Positions 48,349 through 59,366 of a stretch of 64,000 bases of DNA are shown here, one piece after another (the first letter of the stretch is position 1; each line of letters opens with the position of its first letter). The notes under the pieces were generated by a model. The model saw only the letters and a program-made list of their open reading frames with translations, ran no database searches and was not told the origin of the DNA. The stretch spans positions 342,300 to 406,299 of the forward strand of contig NZ_JNAW01000002.1 in assembly GCF_000760215.1 (NCBI RefSeq), in the 5' to 3' direction. Position numbers and translations under genes: made by a program. The DNA comes from Prochlorococcus sp. MIT 0603. GTDB lineage: Bacteria; Cyanobacteriota; Cyanobacteriia; PCC-6307; Cyanobiaceae.

Positions 48349-49284
48349 ATGAGTTTATTGTTTTTTGAATCATATCTTTCGGATCCAGTAATAGCATTGG
48401 GTTCCTTAGCTTTTTTATTGCTTTTAATATCTTTACCAATAGCTTTATGGAACATTGGAGAAAAAATAAGCTCTCCTGTTATTCGTTTATTTGTTTCTAT
48501 AGCCAACTTTGTTTTAACAGCACAGTTAATTCTCAGATGGTGGCAGTCCGGACACTTCCCCATAAGTAATCTTTATGAATCCTTATGCTTTCTAGTATGG
48601 GGATTTACACTGACCCAACTTTTGATTGAACGAATACTACCCTCTCCTTTAATTCAGGGCATTCTTACGCCTATTTCTCTATTAACAATTGCTTTCGCTA
48701 GTTTTGCTTTGCCTGATGAGCTTCAGGTTGCATCACCTTTAGTACCTGCACTCAAATCAAGTTGGCTGATTATGCATGTAACTGTCATTATGTGTAGTTA
48801 TGCTGCATTAATTCTAGGTTCTTTACTTTCATTTGCAGTTTTAATTACAAATGATGGGAGGGGTCTTCAGCTAAGAGGCAATTCAATGGGGATAGGTGCT
48901 TTACGTGATGGAAATCAAAATAATACTTTAATTGAAAGTGTTGAAAATATTAGCCCAATTGTTTTCTCTCAATCTGAACAAATTGACAATCTAAGTTATA
49001 GAGTAATATCTCTTGGTTTTTTGCTTCTGACTTTTGGGTTAATAAGTGGAGCTGTTTGGGCAAATCAGGCATGGGGAAGTTGGTGGAGTTGGGATCCTAA
49101 AGAAACATGGGCTTTGATTTCATGGCTTGTTTATGCAGCATATCTTCATACAAGATTAAGCAGAGGTTGGCAGGGTAGAAGACCTGCTGTTATTGCTATT
49201 TTTGGTTTTTTTATAATACTTATATGTTATATAGGTGTAAATCTTCTTGGAATTGGTCTGCATAGCTATGGATGGTTTCTATAG
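48349..49284 (+). CDS. ccsA: cytochrome c biogenesis protein CcsA
   Basis: 311 residues with eight or so membrane helices. The haem-handling WWD motif is [17 protein letters not shown], and conserved histidines lie in [10 protein letters not shown] and [10 protein letters not shown]. With Ccs1/CcsB (not in this window) it delivers haem across the thylakoid membrane for c-type cytochromes such as cytochrome f. It lies 36 bases after the permease gene. Confidence 0.94.
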   Translation: MSLLFFESYLSDPVIALGSLAFLLLLISLPIALWNIGEKISSPVIRLFVSIANFVLTAQLILRWWQSGHFPISNLYESLCFLVWGFTLTQLLIERILPSPLIQGILTPISLLTIAFASFALPDELQVASPLVPALKSSWLIMHVTVIMCSYAALILGSLLSFAVLITNDGRGLQLRGNSMGIGALRDGNQNNTLIESVENISPIVFSQSEQIDNLSYRVISLGFLLLTFGLISGAVWANQAWGSWWSWDPKETWALISWLVYAAYLHTRLSRGWQGRRPAVIAIFGFFIILICYIGVNLLGIGLHSYGWFL

Positions 49285-49298
49285 CAGAATAAATATAT

Positions 49299-50042
49299 TT
49301 AACTCTTTTCTAAAGTATTGCCATTCTGGGCATCTTTAGCAACTTTCCTAAGTGCATCACAGCCTTCTTTTAGGGATGGATATGCAAACATTCCACTACC
49401 TGCAATAAAGCAATTGGCACCAGCCGCGCAACATTGAGAAATTGTCCAATCTGCTTTAATTCCCCCATCTACTTCAATGTCAATGTCATAGTTATTCTCA
49501 ATAATTATTTTTCTAAGATCCTTTATTTTGTTAATCATTGTTGGGATATAAGCTTGACCACCAAAGCCAGGGTTAACCGTCATAACTAGTACATGATCAA
49601 CCATATCTAATACGTCTTTAACCATTTCCATTGGGGTATGGGGGTTTAGTGCAACAGATGGAGACCCCCCTAGTTGACGGATTCTTCCTAGTATTCGATG
49701 TAGGTGAACGTTTGCTTCGACATGAGCAATAACAACACCAGGCTCGTTATTTGGTCCTTTACTTGCATTTACATAAGCCTCAAGCATTGTCTCGCAGTTA
49801 TATTGACTGACCATGAGTTGTGTCTCAAATGGGACATTGCAGTACTTTCTGCATGCTGAGATCATTTCTGGACCAAAGGTTAAATTTGGTACAAAATTCC
49901 CATCCATTACATCGAATTGAATTCGATCAACTCCTGCGCTCTCAAGGTCTTTTACGCATTGCCCCATGTTTGCCCAATCAGCAGGTAAAACAGATGGAAT
50001 GATCTGTATTTGTCGATGTGCAGCTGTACTTGTTGAACTCAT
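49299..50042 (-). CDS. rpe: ribulose-phosphate 3-epimerase
   Basis: 247 residues from the ATG at 50042; the frame reaches 50135, but the barrel starts at QIIPSVLPADWANMG. RIQFDVMDGNFVPNLTFGP has the catalytic aspartate and metal ligands, and MTVNPGFGGQAYIP and VDGGI are the phosphate-binding loops. It interconverts ribulose 5-phosphate and xylulose 5-phosphate in the Calvin and pentose phosphate pathways. It is divergent from glpX. Confidence 0.95.
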   Translation of the reverse strand: MSSTSTAAHRQIQIIPSVLPADWANMGQCVKDLESAGVDRIQFDVMDGNFVPNLTFGPEMISACRKYCNVPFETQLMVSQYNCETMLEAYVNASKGPNNEPGVVIAHVEANVHLHRILGRIRQLGGSPSVALNPHTPMEMVKDVLDMVDHVLVMTVNPGFGGQAYIPTMINKIKDLRKIIIENNYDIDIEVDGGIKADWTISQCCAAGANCFIAGSGMFAYPSLKEGCDALRKVAKDAQNGNTLEKS

Positions 50043-50245
50043 CACTTTTAAGTTGATTGTCATAGATTCTATTGATTGAACATACAACGCTAAAGGTATC
50101 TCCTCACACTGATAAACTTCTTTTCTCTTAGACAAAAAAGTAACACGGCATATTTTTGGTCAGAATTTTTCTTTGATCATTTATAGTTCTCCGGTTATGG
50201 GTTATTTTTTACCCGTCTTTTATTTCTTCTCAACAAGTTTCAAAA

Positions 50246-51250
50246 GTGGATCGCACTCTAATTCAGGAAATTCTCGAAGTTGTCGAACAGGCAGCTATAG
50301 CTTCTGCCGAACTAACAGGTTTGGGAAAAAAAGATGAAGCTGATGCAGCAGCAGTCGAGGCTATGCGAAAAAGAATGGGGACAATTCAGATGCAGGGGAG
50401 GATAGTTATCGGGGAAGGAGAGAGAGATGAGGCCCCAATGCTTTATATCGGTGAAGAGGTTGGAAGTGGTTCGGGCCCTGGTGTTGACTTTGCTGTAGAT
50501 CCATGTGAGGGCACTAACCTTTGCGCTAATAATCAACGGGGCTCAATGGCTGTTCTGGCTGCTTCAGATAGAGGTGGTTTGTTTAATGCCCCCGACTTTT
50601 ATATGAAGAAGCTTGCAGCCCCACCTGCTGCTAAAGGGAAAGTAGATATCCGCAAGTCTGCTACTGAAAATATCAATATTCTTAGTCACACTCTAGGTAT
50701 GGCTATTAGTGAATTAACAATCGTGGTAATGGATAGGGCTAGGCATAAAGATTTAATTGCTGAAATTCGATCTACAGGTGCACGTGTTCAGCCGATTTCA
50801 GATGGAGACGTTCAAGCAGCAATTGCATGTGGCTTTGCTGGCACAGGTACACATTGTCTTATGGGCATTGGAGCAGCGCCTGAAGGCGTTATTTCAGCTG
50901 CTGCGATGAGAGCACTTGGTGGTCATTTTCAAGGGCAATTGGTCTATGATCCTGCTATTGCAATGACAAGTGAGTGGGCTGATTATACAAAAGAAGGCAA
51001 TATTTCTAGGCTTAATGAAATGGGAATTACAGATATCGACAGGATCTACGAAGCTAATGAACTTGCTTCAGGTGATAATGTTGTTTTTGCAGGTAGTGGA
51101 ATTACCGATGGACTTTTATTTAATGGAGTCAAGTTTGAAAAAGACTGTACTAGAACAAGTAGTCTTGTCATAAGTACTCTTGATGATACAGCGAGGTTTA
51201 CTAATACAGTTCACATTAAAGATGGTGCAAAGAGTATTGCCTTGCATTGA
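50246..51250 (+). CDS. glpX: class II fructose-1,6-/sedoheptulose-1,7-bisphosphatase
   Basis: 334 residues, GTG start. [18 protein letters not shown] and [14 protein letters not shown] carry the metal-binding acidic residues of GlpX-type enzymes. In cyanobacteria this dual FBPase/SBPase is the main Calvin-cycle phosphatase. The context (rpe, hemA, glgC) fits central carbon metabolism. Confidence 0.95.
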   Translation: MDRTLIQEILEVVEQAAIASAELTGLGKKDEADAAAVEAMRKRMGTIQMQGRIVIGEGERDEAPMLYIGEEVGSGSGPGVDFAVDPCEGTNLCANNQRGSMAVLAASDRGGLFNAPDFYMKKLAAPPAAKGKVDIRKSATENINILSHTLGMAISELTIVVMDRARHKDLIAEIRSTGARVQPISDGDVQAAIACGFAGTGTHCLMGIGAAPEGVISAAAMRALGGHFQGQLVYDPAIAMTSEWADYTKEGNISRLNEMGITDIDRIYEANELASGDNVVFAGSGITDGLLFNGVKFEKDCTRTSSLVISTLDDTARFTNTVHIKDGAKSIALH

Positions 51251-51283
51251 AAATCATTTAATTGTTATTTGCAGAATTGACTT

Positions 51284-52594
51284 ATGAACATTGCTGTTGT
51301 CGGTCTTAGTCATCGGACAGCACCTGTTGAAGTCCGAGAAAAACTCAGTATTTCTGATGAGCATATAAAAGGATCTTTTGAATCATTAAAATCAAAGGAA
51401 CAAGTTCTTGAAGTGGCTATTCTTAGTACTTGCAATAGACTTGAAATATATGCCTTAGTTAAGAATCAAGAGTTAGGGATTTCTGCAATAAAGGAATTCC
51501 TAACTAAGCATTCTGGCTTAAGTCAGAATAAGTTGTACCCTCATTTATTTAACTTTAATCAATCAGAAGCTGTAAATCATTTAATGAGAGTTTCAGGTGG
51601 ATTAGATAGCTTAGTTTTGGGCGAAGGACAAATACTTTCTCAAGTAAAAAAGATGGTTCGTTTAGGGCAAGAGCATCAATCTATAGGACCTATTTTTAAT
51701 CGTTTACTTACTCAAGCTGTTAGTACTGGGAAAAGGGTTCGTTCTGAAACGAATTTAGGTACAGGTGCAGTATCTATTAGCTCAGCAGCTGTTGAACTGG
51801 CTCAACTTAAGTTAGGGCAATCATTGGGAAAAGATCAGTTGATCACTCTGGAATCTGAGAAAGTCACAGTAATTGGTGCAGGGAGGATGAGTCGACTTCT
51901 CTTGCAACACCTTCAGTCTAAAGGATGCTCTAAATTGACCCTTTTAAATAGAACTTTAAAGAGAGCGCAATCACTTGCTTCTGACTTCCCTGAATTAGAA
52001 GTTACATGCTCGCTTTTAGATGACCTAGAGAATTCACTTCAGTTATCAACTTTGGTTTTTACTAGTACAGCATCTGAATCACCAATTATTAATGCTGATC
52101 TTCTAAGGAAATTCAAAAGAAAAAAAGTTTTGCGATTAATTGATATTGGTGTCCCAAGGAATATTTCATCTGATGTTTCTGAGCTTGATGGCTTTGAGGC
52201 TCATGATGTAGATGATTTGCAAGAAGTAGTTGCCCGAAATCAGGATGCTCGTCAGCAAATGGCTCTTGAGGCAGAGGCTTTGATTAATGATGAGGCAAGA
52301 ATCTTCTTGGAATGGTGGGCGAGTTTAGAGGCAGTACCAACAATCAACCGCTTAAGATCTGGTTTGGAATCAATACGAAAGGAAGAATTGCAGAAAGCTT
52401 TAAGTCGTATGGGACCAGATTTTTCTGCTAGGGAAAGGAAGGTTGTTGAAGCATTAAGCAAAGGCATTATTAATAAGATCCTTCATACTCCTGTAACAAA
52501 TTTAAGAGCACCTCAGTCAAGCTCTCAAAGGAAAGAAGCCCTGAAGTTAGTTGAAGCCCTTTTTAATCTTGGTGTTTCAGAGAAAGATCAATAG
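51284..52594 (+). CDS. hemA: glutamyl-tRNA reductase
   Basis: 436 residues. GLSHRTAPVEVREKL and the catalytic cysteine in STCNRLEIYA at the N-terminus; VGAGRMSRLLLQHL-like NADPH loop near residue 200; the C-terminal dimerisation helix ends normally. It makes glutamate-1-semialdehyde from charged tRNA-Glu, the first committed step to chlorophyll and haem and usually the controlled one. Confidence 0.96.
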   Translation: MNIAVVGLSHRTAPVEVREKLSISDEHIKGSFESLKSKEQVLEVAILSTCNRLEIYALVKNQELGISAIKEFLTKHSGLSQNKLYPHLFNFNQSEAVNHLMRVSGGLDSLVLGEGQILSQVKKMVRLGQEHQSIGPIFNRLLTQAVSTGKRVRSETNLGTGAVSISSAAVELAQLKLGQSLGKDQLITLESEKVTVIGAGRMSRLLLQHLQSKGCSKLTLLNRTLKRAQSLASDFPELEVTCSLLDDLENSLQLSTLVFTSTASESPIINADLLRKFKRKKVLRLIDIGVPRNISSDVSELDGFEAHDVDDLQEVVARNQDARQQMALEAEALINDEARIFLEWWASLEAVPTINRLRSGLESIRKEELQKALSRMGPDFSARERKVVEALSKGIINKILHTPVTNLRAPQSSSQRKEALKLVEALFNLGVSEKDQ

Positions 52595-52606
52595 TATTTT
52601 TTCTTT

Positions 52607-52711
52607 ATGAGAAGCTTAGTTTCTGCATCCCTTGAGTTAACTGTCTATTTAGTGAGTTTTTGTAACCATCTTCAAGTAGGTTTGCAAAGTCTGTTTTTCA
52701 GGTCGGCATGA
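52607..52711 (+). CDS. 34-codon frame overlapping the glgC start
   Basis: ATG at 52607 opens 34 codons ([18 protein letters not shown]...) and stops with TGA inside the glgC start as ATGA, spanning the whole hemA-glgC gap. The arrangement would allow translational coupling or a leader peptide. A frame of this size is not rare in AT-rich DNA, so reality is uncertain. Confidence 0.25.
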   Translation: MRSLVSASLELTVYLVSFCNHLQVGLQSLFFRSA

Positions 52712-54003
52712 AGAGAGTACTGGCCATCATTCTTGGAGGAGGAAAAGGGTCACGCCTATATCCCTTAACAAAAATGAGAGCTAAGCCTGCAGTTCCTTTA
52801 GCAGGTAAATATCGTTTGATAGATATCCCCATAAGTAACTGTATTAATTCGAACATCACCAAGATGTACGTTTTAACTCAGTTTAATTCTGCTTCACTTA
52901 ATAGGCACTTAGCACAAACTTATAACTTAAGTTCTCCTTTCGCTCAGGGTTTTGTTGAAGTATTGGCTGCTCAACAGACTCCTGAAAGTCCATCATGGTT
53001 TGAGGGGACAGCAGATGCTGTAAGAAAATATCAGTGGTTATTCCAGGAATGGGATGTTGATGAATACTTGATTTTGTCAGGGGATCAACTTTATAGAATG
53101 GATTACAGCTTGTTTGTAAACCATCATCGTGAAACTGGAGCTGATTTGACTGTTGCTGCCCTTCCTGTGGATTCTATGCAAGCTGAAGGGTTTGGATTAA
53201 TGCGTACTGATCGTGATGGAAATATTAAAGAGTTCAAAGAGAAGCCTAGTGGTGAAGCTCTTAAGGCAATGGCCGTAGATACTTCTCGTTTTGGCCTTAG
53301 CAAAGAATCTGCAAAAGATAGGCCATACTTGGCTTCAATGGGCATATATGTTTTTAGTAGGGCTACTTTGTTTGATCTTCTTAATAAACACCCCTCTCAT
53401 AAAGACTTTGGCAAGGAAGTTATACCAGAAGCATTAAACAGAGGTGATGTTCTTAAGAGTTATGTTTTTGATGATTATTGGGAAGATATTGGAACTATTG
53501 GGGCTTTCTACGAATCAAACTTGGCTTTAACTCAGCAACCTAAACCTCCTTTTAGTTTTTATGATGAGAAATTCCCTATTTATACTCGTGCAAGGTACTT
53601 GCCACCATCTAAATTAGTTGATGCTCAAATAACCGATTCTATTGTTGGAGAAGGATCTATTCTTAAATCGTGCAGCATTCATCATTGTGTTTTAGGTGTT
53701 AGAAGTAGAATTGAGACTGATGTTGTTTTGCAGGATTCCCTCGTAATGGGATCTGATTTTTATGAGTCAGGAGAAGAAAGAGACGCTTTAAGGAAAGGAG
53801 GTGGCATACCTCTTGGCGTTGGAAAAGGAACAACTGTTAAACGTGCGATTTTGGATAAGAACACGCGTATTGGGGATAATGTCACAATAATCAATAAAGA
53901 TAATGTTGAAGAAGCAGATAGATCTGATCAAGGCTTTTACATACGTAATGGAATTGTTGTTGTTGTAAAGAATGCAAGTATTACTGATGGAACTATTATT
54001 TGA
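52708..54003 (+). CDS. glgC: glucose-1-phosphate adenylyltransferase
   Basis: 431 residues. The N-terminal nucleotidyltransferase has [20 protein letters not shown], followed by [20 protein letters not shown] and the C-terminal left-handed beta helix with lysines of the 3-phosphoglycerate activator site ([12 protein letters not shown]). It makes ADP-glucose for glycogen and, through glucosyl transfer, possibly for compatible solutes. It is followed by the two oxidative pentose phosphate genes. Confidence 0.96.
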   Translation: MKRVLAIILGGGKGSRLYPLTKMRAKPAVPLAGKYRLIDIPISNCINSNITKMYVLTQFNSASLNRHLAQTYNLSSPFAQGFVEVLAAQQTPESPSWFEGTADAVRKYQWLFQEWDVDEYLILSGDQLYRMDYSLFVNHHRETGADLTVAALPVDSMQAEGFGLMRTDRDGNIKEFKEKPSGEALKAMAVDTSRFGLSKESAKDRPYLASMGIYVFSRATLFDLLNKHPSHKDFGKEVIPEALNRGDVLKSYVFDDYWEDIGTIGAFYESNLALTQQPKPPFSFYDEKFPIYTRARYLPPSKLVDAQITDSIVGEGSILKSCSIHHCVLGVRSRIETDVVLQDSLVMGSDFYESGEERDALRKGGGIPLGVGKGTTVKRAILDKNTRIGDNVTIINKDNVEEADRSDQGFYIRNGIVVVVKNASITDGTII

Positions 54004-54162
54004 ATTTCTTTATAAGGTAAGAACGTTTTCTTCTAAGAATATTTTCTATTAATTAATTTCTTTGAATGGATGAGGATGGTTTATTCCTGACATTCCTTAT
54101 AAAAAGGCAGCAAATTTGAAAACCTTTCGTCACACTTGTCAAAGTTAAGAAACAACTTTTAT

Positions 54163-55581
54163 ATGGCCAAGGCACATTTTGGGTTGATTGGTCTTGGAGT
54201 TATGGGAGAGAATCTCGTACTTAATGCAGAAAGGAATGGCTTTTCTAGCGTTGTTTATAACCGTACTTATTCAAAAACAGAAGCTTTCCTGAAAGGTAGA
54301 GGCGCTTCCAAATCAATTGCAGGAGCAATTGATTTAAAGGATTTTGTAAACAAATTAGAGCGACCAAGAAGGATTTTGATGATGGTCAAAGCAGGTGCTG
54401 CGACTGATGCTGTTATTCAGCAAATCTCTCCTTTTTTGGAGAAGGGTGACCTTTTGATAGACGGTGGTAACTCTTTGTTTTCTGACACAGAAAGAAGAGT
54501 TGCTGAATTAGAGAGTAAAAGTTTTGGCTATATCGGAATGGGTGTTTCTGGTGGATCAAAAGGTGCCTTGGAAGGTCCAAGTATGATGCCTGGTGGCACA
54601 AAAGCTTCTTATGAGGCTATAGAAAAGTTGTTGACTAAAATGGCAGCACAAGTAGAAGATGGACCCTGTGTTGCTTATATGGGGCCAGGTGGATCAGGAC
54701 ATTTTGTTAAGACTGTACATAATGGAATTGAATATGGAATTGAACAAATATTGGCTGAAAGTTATGACCTAATGAAAAGAGTGTCACGGATTAATTGCGA
54801 TGAAATTTCTAAGGTTTTTGGTTTATGGAATCGCAGTGAGGAACTTTCTTCTTACCTTGTTGAAATCACTGAGATTTGTTTGAAAACTAAAGACCCAGAA
54901 GATGGGTCTGACTTGGTTGAGAAGATAATAGATAAGGCTGGTCAGAAAGGTACTGGCTTATGGACTGTTATAAGTGCACTGGAATTAGGTGCAGCTGTTC
55001 CGACTATTTATGCATCCCTTAATGCAAGAGTTATGAGTTCCATTAAATCTCAAAGAGAAAATGGTGAAATTATTTTGGGCTCTCCAATTGTAAAAAGCTT
55101 TGATTTAGGTTCACCATCAGACGGCATGTCTCCGATTATGGACGCAGTAGTTTTGTCGACTATTGCAAGTTATGCACAAGGCATAGAAATTTTGCGCTTG
55201 GCATCTGAAGAATATAGTTATAGTCTTCAGATCCCTTCCATTGCTCAGATTTGGAAAGGCGGTTGCATAATACGATCTACTCTTTTGAGACGAATACAAG
55301 ATGCTTTTATTGCTGACTCTGAATTACCTAACTTGTTATTAGATCCTTGGTTCAGTGACCAAGTTTCCAGAAGATTGCCAGGTCTTACGAAAGTAGTCTC
55401 TATTGCCGCACAGGCTGGCGTACCGGTCCCATGTTTTAGTAGCACGCTTGATTATATAAATAGTTATAGAACTTCTCGCTTACCCCAGAACTTAGTACAA
55501 GCTATGCGGGACTGTTTTGGCTCACATACATATGAACGTATTGATAAGGAAGGTTCTTTCCATACAGATTGGGTTGAATAA
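54163..55581 (+). CDS. gnd: 6-phosphogluconate dehydrogenase
   Basis: 472 residues from the ATG at 54163; an upstream TTG at 54136 would add nine. The NADP loop is GLIGLGVMGENLVLN, then GGSKGALEGPSMMPGG and KTVHNGIEYGIEQ with the catalytic lysine. It oxidises 6-phosphogluconate to ribulose 5-phosphate and NADPH, used at night. pgl starts four bases after its stop. Confidence 0.96.
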   Translation: MAKAHFGLIGLGVMGENLVLNAERNGFSSVVYNRTYSKTEAFLKGRGASKSIAGAIDLKDFVNKLERPRRILMMVKAGAATDAVIQQISPFLEKGDLLIDGGNSLFSDTERRVAELESKSFGYIGMGVSGGSKGALEGPSMMPGGTKASYEAIEKLLTKMAAQVEDGPCVAYMGPGGSGHFVKTVHNGIEYGIEQILAESYDLMKRVSRINCDEISKVFGLWNRSEELSSYLVEITEICLKTKDPEDGSDLVEKIIDKAGQKGTGLWTVISALELGAAVPTIYASLNARVMSSIKSQRENGEIILGSPIVKSFDLGSPSDGMSPIMDAVVLSTIASYAQGIEILRLASEEYSYSLQIPSIAQIWKGGCIIRSTLLRRIQDAFIADSELPNLLLDPWFSDQVSRRLPGLTKVVSIAAQAGVPVPCFSSTLDYINSYRTSRLPQNLVQAMRDCFGSHTYERIDKEGSFHTDWVE

Positions 55582-55585
55582 TTCT

Positions 55586-56302
55586 ATGGTTTCTTTCAAT
55601 GTAGAAAGGTCAATAGACCAAGACACGTTGGCCAAGTCAGCTTCTGATGTAATCAGTGGTCATATTAAATCTGTTCTAAAGTTCAAGGATCGATTTAAAA
55701 TTGCTCTTTCAGGAGGTTCAACACCGAGGAAGGCTTATAAGCTGTTGAGTTCAACAGATCTCCCTTGGCATCGTGTCGATGTTTTTTTGGGAGATGAGAG
55801 ATGGGTCTCGCATGATGATGAGACAAGTAATGCTTTGATGCTACGTCAAACATTGCTAGCGTCTGATAGTGGATCAAAGGCTTCTTTTCATCCAGTCCCT
55901 ACTACTGAATTTGATTCGCCAGAAAGAAGTGCTCACGAATTCTCTAATCTTATAAGGCAAGTTTTTAAGAATGATTTCCCATGTTTTGATTTGATTCTTC
56001 TTGGGCTTGGAGAAGATGGTCACACCGCTTCATTATTCCCAGGAACTGATTCTTTGAATGTTAAAAATACTCTTGCAACTGTTGGTAGAGGTAAAGGTCA
56101 AGAGCGAATAAGTCTTACGGCTGAAGTGCTCAGTGCAGCCTCCAAAGTTATTTTTCTAGTAAGTGGGGTTTCAAAACAAATAGCATTAAAGCGTTTGTTA
56201 GACCCTAACGAATCATATGAGCGAACTCCTGCAAGGCTGGTGCAACCAAAGTCTGAAGTCTCTTTATTGGTTGATGATGCAGCAGCGGGTTTATTAATAT
56301 GA
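55586..56302 (+). CDS. pgl: 6-phosphogluconolactonase
   Basis: 238 residues from the ATG at 55586, just after the gnd stop; the open frame runs further upstream but is gnd sequence. The motifs are ALSGGSTPRKAYKLL, VFLGDERWV and LGLGEDGHTASLFPG. It hydrolyses 6-phosphogluconolactone. With gnd this is an oxidative pentose phosphate operon. Confidence 0.93.
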   Translation: MVSFNVERSIDQDTLAKSASDVISGHIKSVLKFKDRFKIALSGGSTPRKAYKLLSSTDLPWHRVDVFLGDERWVSHDDETSNALMLRQTLLASDSGSKASFHPVPTTEFDSPERSAHEFSNLIRQVFKNDFPCFDLILLGLGEDGHTASLFPGTDSLNVKNTLATVGRGKGQERISLTAEVLSAASKVIFLVSGVSKQIALKRLLDPNESYERTPARLVQPKSEVSLLVDDAAAGLLI

Positions 56303-56373
56303 TCTAAAGTTATTAATGAGATTAGGTTTGGTCAATTATTAACTTTTAAAATTTCAATAAGGAGACTATTAAA

Positions 56374-56928
56374 ATGTCTACTGAAAACTTTTCAATTACT
56401 AGCTTTGATGATTTTAAAAATTGGAATACAATAAATGACACAATTATGGGTGGCTCTAGTCAGGCCGTATGCAAGCTAACTCCAATTGGACTTTCCTTGG
56501 AAGGAAATTTAATTGAGGAGAATGGTGGTTTTGTCAGTTGCCGCTCCCCATTGATCTCGCCACCGTTAGACATTTCACATTATCTAGGTTTGCAAATTGA
56601 TGTTGATGGACAAGGAAGAACTTTGAAGATAGCTCTCTTATGTTCTGACTCTTTTAGCCGATTAACAGAATTTATTTCAGGGCGCGTTAGATGGGTCGCT
56701 GAGGTTGAAACGGATAATTTAGGTACTACTAATGTTCAAGTCCCATTTTCCGCCTTCTCGCCAACAATAAGGGCAAGACAGCTGCCTTTTCCATTGCAAT
56801 TTAAACCTCATTGTATAACTCAATTTCAACTTCTACATTCAAGGTTTGGTACAAATGGCAACCTGAATCAGGGGTTTTCTCCTGGCCCTTTTCGTATACT
56901 CCTTCGTTCTATAAGTGCATACTCCTGA
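56374..56928 (+). CDS. CIA30-family protein (NDUFAF1-like)
   Basis: 184 residues. TSFDDFKNWNTINDTIMGGSS, NGGFVSCRSPLISPP and LGLQIDVDGQGRT are the galactose-binding-like CIA30 fold. In mitochondria it assembles complex I; in cyanobacteria a role with NDH-1 or photosynthetic complexes is an inference. It has a clear Shine-Dalgarno site (AAGGAG about nine bases upstream of ATG), unusual here, and overlaps the next gene by 14 bases. Confidence 0.85.
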   Translation: MSTENFSITSFDDFKNWNTINDTIMGGSSQAVCKLTPIGLSLEGNLIEENGGFVSCRSPLISPPLDISHYLGLQIDVDGQGRTLKIALLCSDSFSRLTEFISGRVRWVAEVETDNLGTTNVQVPFSAFSPTIRARQLPFPLQFKPHCITQFQLLHSRFGTNGNLNQGFSPGPFRILLRSISAYS

Positions 56929-57313
56929 ACCGGGTCAAAATTTGTTAATGGAAATTGCCCAGGCATGTGATTATTGTCTAAAGCCCTGGAGGCATTCTGT
57001 TATTGATATCTCTTGTGATTCGATATATAAAACAACACCTGAGGCTATGGATTTGACCTTGAGGGTGGAAAGTAGGAGTGTCGAAGGGCAGCGTTATCCA
57101 GAACATGATCTGGAAGTTGAGATCTTCAAAAGTGGCAATGATTTAAGCATTACCTTGTCTTGGGCGGCTTTTCCTGATAAGCCAATCCTTTGGCATGGAA
57201 AGCATTCAATTTGGATGGATTCAATCAGCGGTATGAGGTCTCATGCTCCAGATGGAGGCTCTTCTTTGGAAGCATTGGCAAGAAGACTTAGGTCATCCTT
57301 ATTAATAGAGTGA
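56915..57313 (+). CDS. small cyanobacterial protein of unknown function
   Basis: 132 residues, GTG start overlapping the CIA30 gene. It has a Cys pair (ACDYCLKPW), LEVEIFKSGNDLSITLSWAAF and WHGKHSIWMDSISGM, giving a compact mixed beta fold. No catalytic motif is seen. Coupling to the CIA30 gene suggests a shared role. An in-frame ATG at 56948 is the alternative start. Confidence 0.7.
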   Translation: MHTPEPGQNLLMEIAQACDYCLKPWRHSVIDISCDSIYKTTPEAMDLTLRVESRSVEGQRYPEHDLEVEIFKSGNDLSITLSWAAFPDKPILWHGKHSIWMDSISGMRSHAPDGGSSLEALARRLRSSLLIE

Positions 57314-57319
57314 AGTCTA

Positions 57320-58996
57320 TTATTGCAATTGATCAGTTACAGCGCCTTTGCTTGAACTGCTAACTAAACGAGCATATTTGCCAAGGATTCCTGATGTGTA
57401 TTTGGCTTTAGGCTTAACCCATCTCTTTTTCCTATTGGCGAGTTCTTTGTCGTCAATGTTTAGTTGAATAAGCTTTTTATTTGCATCTACTGTGACACTG
57501 TCGCCATTTTGAATTAATGCAATATTGCCACCTATGGCGGCCTCGGGAGCAACATGTCCTACTACTAAGCCGTAGGTTCCTCCACTGAAACGACCATCTG
57601 TTATTAAAGCAACTTTTTCACCCAGTCCTTGACCGACAATTGCTGATGTTGGTGCAAGCATTTCTCTCATGCCAGGACCACCAACAGGCCCTTCGTTTCT
57701 GATTACAACAACATCTCCTGCAATAATTTCTTTATTAAGAATTGCGGCCAAACAATCTTCTTCACTTTCAAAGATTTTTGCTGGGCCTGTAAGCACGGGT
57801 TCTTTTATACCACTGATTTTGGCAACACTGCCTTCAATAGCAATATTCCCTTTGAGGATTGCTAAATGACCTTTCTTATATATAGGAGAGCTTATTGGTT
57901 TAATAACATCTTGATTTGGTGGAGGGATGGCAGGTATGTCATTGAGTATCTCTTTAATTGTCTTGTCTTCTATAGTTCTACAGTTGCCATGAATCAGGCC
58001 AGCATTTAGAAGGATTTTCATTACCTGAGGTATTCCGCCCGCCTGATGTAGATCGACAGTTACATATTTGCCACTTGGCTTTAAATCACACAATACAGGT
58101 ACCTTTTGTCTGATTGTTTCAAAATCGTCGATAGAAAGCTGAATTCCAGCTGAACGAGCAATTGCTAGCAGATGAAGGACAGCATTCGTTGATCCACCTA
58201 CTGCCATCACCACACTGATTGCATTCTCAAAAGCTTGTTTAGTTAATAGATCCAGGGGACGAATGTCTTTTTTGATTGCATTTACAAGTGCTTCTGCACT
58301 TTTTTCGGTGCTTATTAATTTTTCTTCGTCTTCCGCTGCCATTGTTGAACTGTAAGGCAAGCTTAGTCCCATTGCTTCAATTGCTGCAGACATTGTGTTT
58401 GCAGTAAACATGCCGCCGCAACTACCTGCTCCAGGAATGCAGTGCTTTTCAACTTCTATTAACTTTTCTTTTGTAATTTTCCCACTGGTTAATTGCCCGA
58501 CTGCCTCAAAAGCACTTACAACAGTTAAATCATCACCATTAAGTTTTCCTGGCTTAATTGTTCCGCCATAAACAAATATTGCTGGAATATTCATTCTTGC
58601 CATAGCAATCATTGCACCAGGCATGTTTTTATCGCATCCTCCTATTGCAAGAACACCGTCCATACTTTGAGCATTACAAGCTGTCTCAATAGAGTCTGCT
58701 ATTACTTCTCTAGAAACTAAGGAATACTTCATTCCTTCTGTGCCCATAGAGATACCATCGCTCACAGTTATTGTTCCAAATATTTGAGGCATTGCACCGC
58801 CATCTTTTATTGCCTTCTCAGCTTTTTTTGCTAATTCATTTAAACCAATGTTGCAGGGAGTAATGGTGCTATAGCCGTTAGCAAGTCCTATTATTGGTTT
58901 ATTGAAATCACCATCATTAAACCCGACTGCTCTAAGCATTGCTCTATTAGGTGATCTTTGTACACCTTGTGTTATGGCACTAGATCTAAGCATCAT
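57320..58996 (-). CDS. ilvD: dihydroxy-acid dehydratase
   Basis: 558 residues. [12 protein letters not shown] and [15 protein letters not shown] carry the iron-sulfur cysteines, and [15 protein letters not shown] and [15 protein letters not shown] are substrate loops. It makes the branched-chain 2-oxo acids for valine, isoleucine and leucine. It converges with the unknown gene with six bases between. Confidence 0.97.
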   Translation of the reverse strand: MMLRSSAITQGVQRSPNRAMLRAVGFNDGDFNKPIIGLANGYSTITPCNIGLNELAKKAEKAIKDGGAMPQIFGTITVSDGISMGTEGMKYSLVSREVIADSIETACNAQSMDGVLAIGGCDKNMPGAMIAMARMNIPAIFVYGGTIKPGKLNGDDLTVVSAFEAVGQLTSGKITKEKLIEVEKHCIPGAGSCGGMFTANTMSAAIEAMGLSLPYSSTMAAEDEEKLISTEKSAEALVNAIKKDIRPLDLLTKQAFENAISVVMAVGGSTNAVLHLLAIARSAGIQLSIDDFETIRQKVPVLCDLKPSGKYVTVDLHQAGGIPQVMKILLNAGLIHGNCRTIEDKTIKEILNDIPAIPPPNQDVIKPISSPIYKKGHLAILKGNIAIEGSVAKISGIKEPVLTGPAKIFESEEDCLAAILNKEIIAGDVVVIRNEGPVGGPGMREMLAPTSAIVGQGLGEKVALITDGRFSGGTYGLVVGHVAPEAAIGGNIALIQNGDSVTVDANKKLIQLNIDDKELANRKKRWVKPKAKYTSGILGKYARLVSSSSKGAVTDQLQ

Positions 58997-59032
58997 TTAT
59001 TTAAGAAGGAATTTAGTATTAATTGCGTTGAT

Positions 59033-59332
59033 TCATTCATTTTCTCCTAGCTCTTCGAGCTGTTTTCTTACATCTGCAATAGCTGCATTTAATTTCTCAA
59101 CGCGATCTTCTAGTTTTTCTTCCTTTTGATTATCTATAGATGTTGATGAACTATCGAATGCTTCTGAGCCATCTTGAATGCGTGGAGCATATAGCATTGC
59201 TTTTTGTTTCCTAGTTTGTTGTCTCCTTTCAGCTTCAGAAAAAAGCCACCAAGCAAGACCAGCTGCTCCTAAAATTGCCCCGCTTATAAGAGACCCTAAG
59301 CTGCTTGCACTTGACTCACGATATGGATCCAT
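59033..59332 (-). CDS. small membrane protein with C-terminal coiled coil
   Basis: 99 residues. A membrane helix lies near the N-terminus (SLISGAILGAAGLAWWLF), then a Lys/Arg/Gln-rich segment and a predicted coiled coil (KEEKLEDRVEKLNAAIADV). Such single-pass coiled-coil proteins often have organising roles. It lies 36 bases upstream of ilvD in the same direction. Family not recognised. Confidence 0.6.
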   Translation of the reverse strand: MDPYRESSASSLGSLISGAILGAAGLAWWLFSEAERRQQTRKQKAMLYAPRIQDGSEAFDSSSTSIDNQKEEKLEDRVEKLNAAIADVRKQLEELGENE

Positions 59333-59366
59333 AGAAAAAAAACTTCCTGCTTTAATACTAATGCGA

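Noticed and set aside
50099-50109. TCTCCTCACAC resembling the core of Yfr1 RNA
   Set aside because: No terminator hairpin follows, and the known gene sits in another context (near guaB/trxA as I recall).
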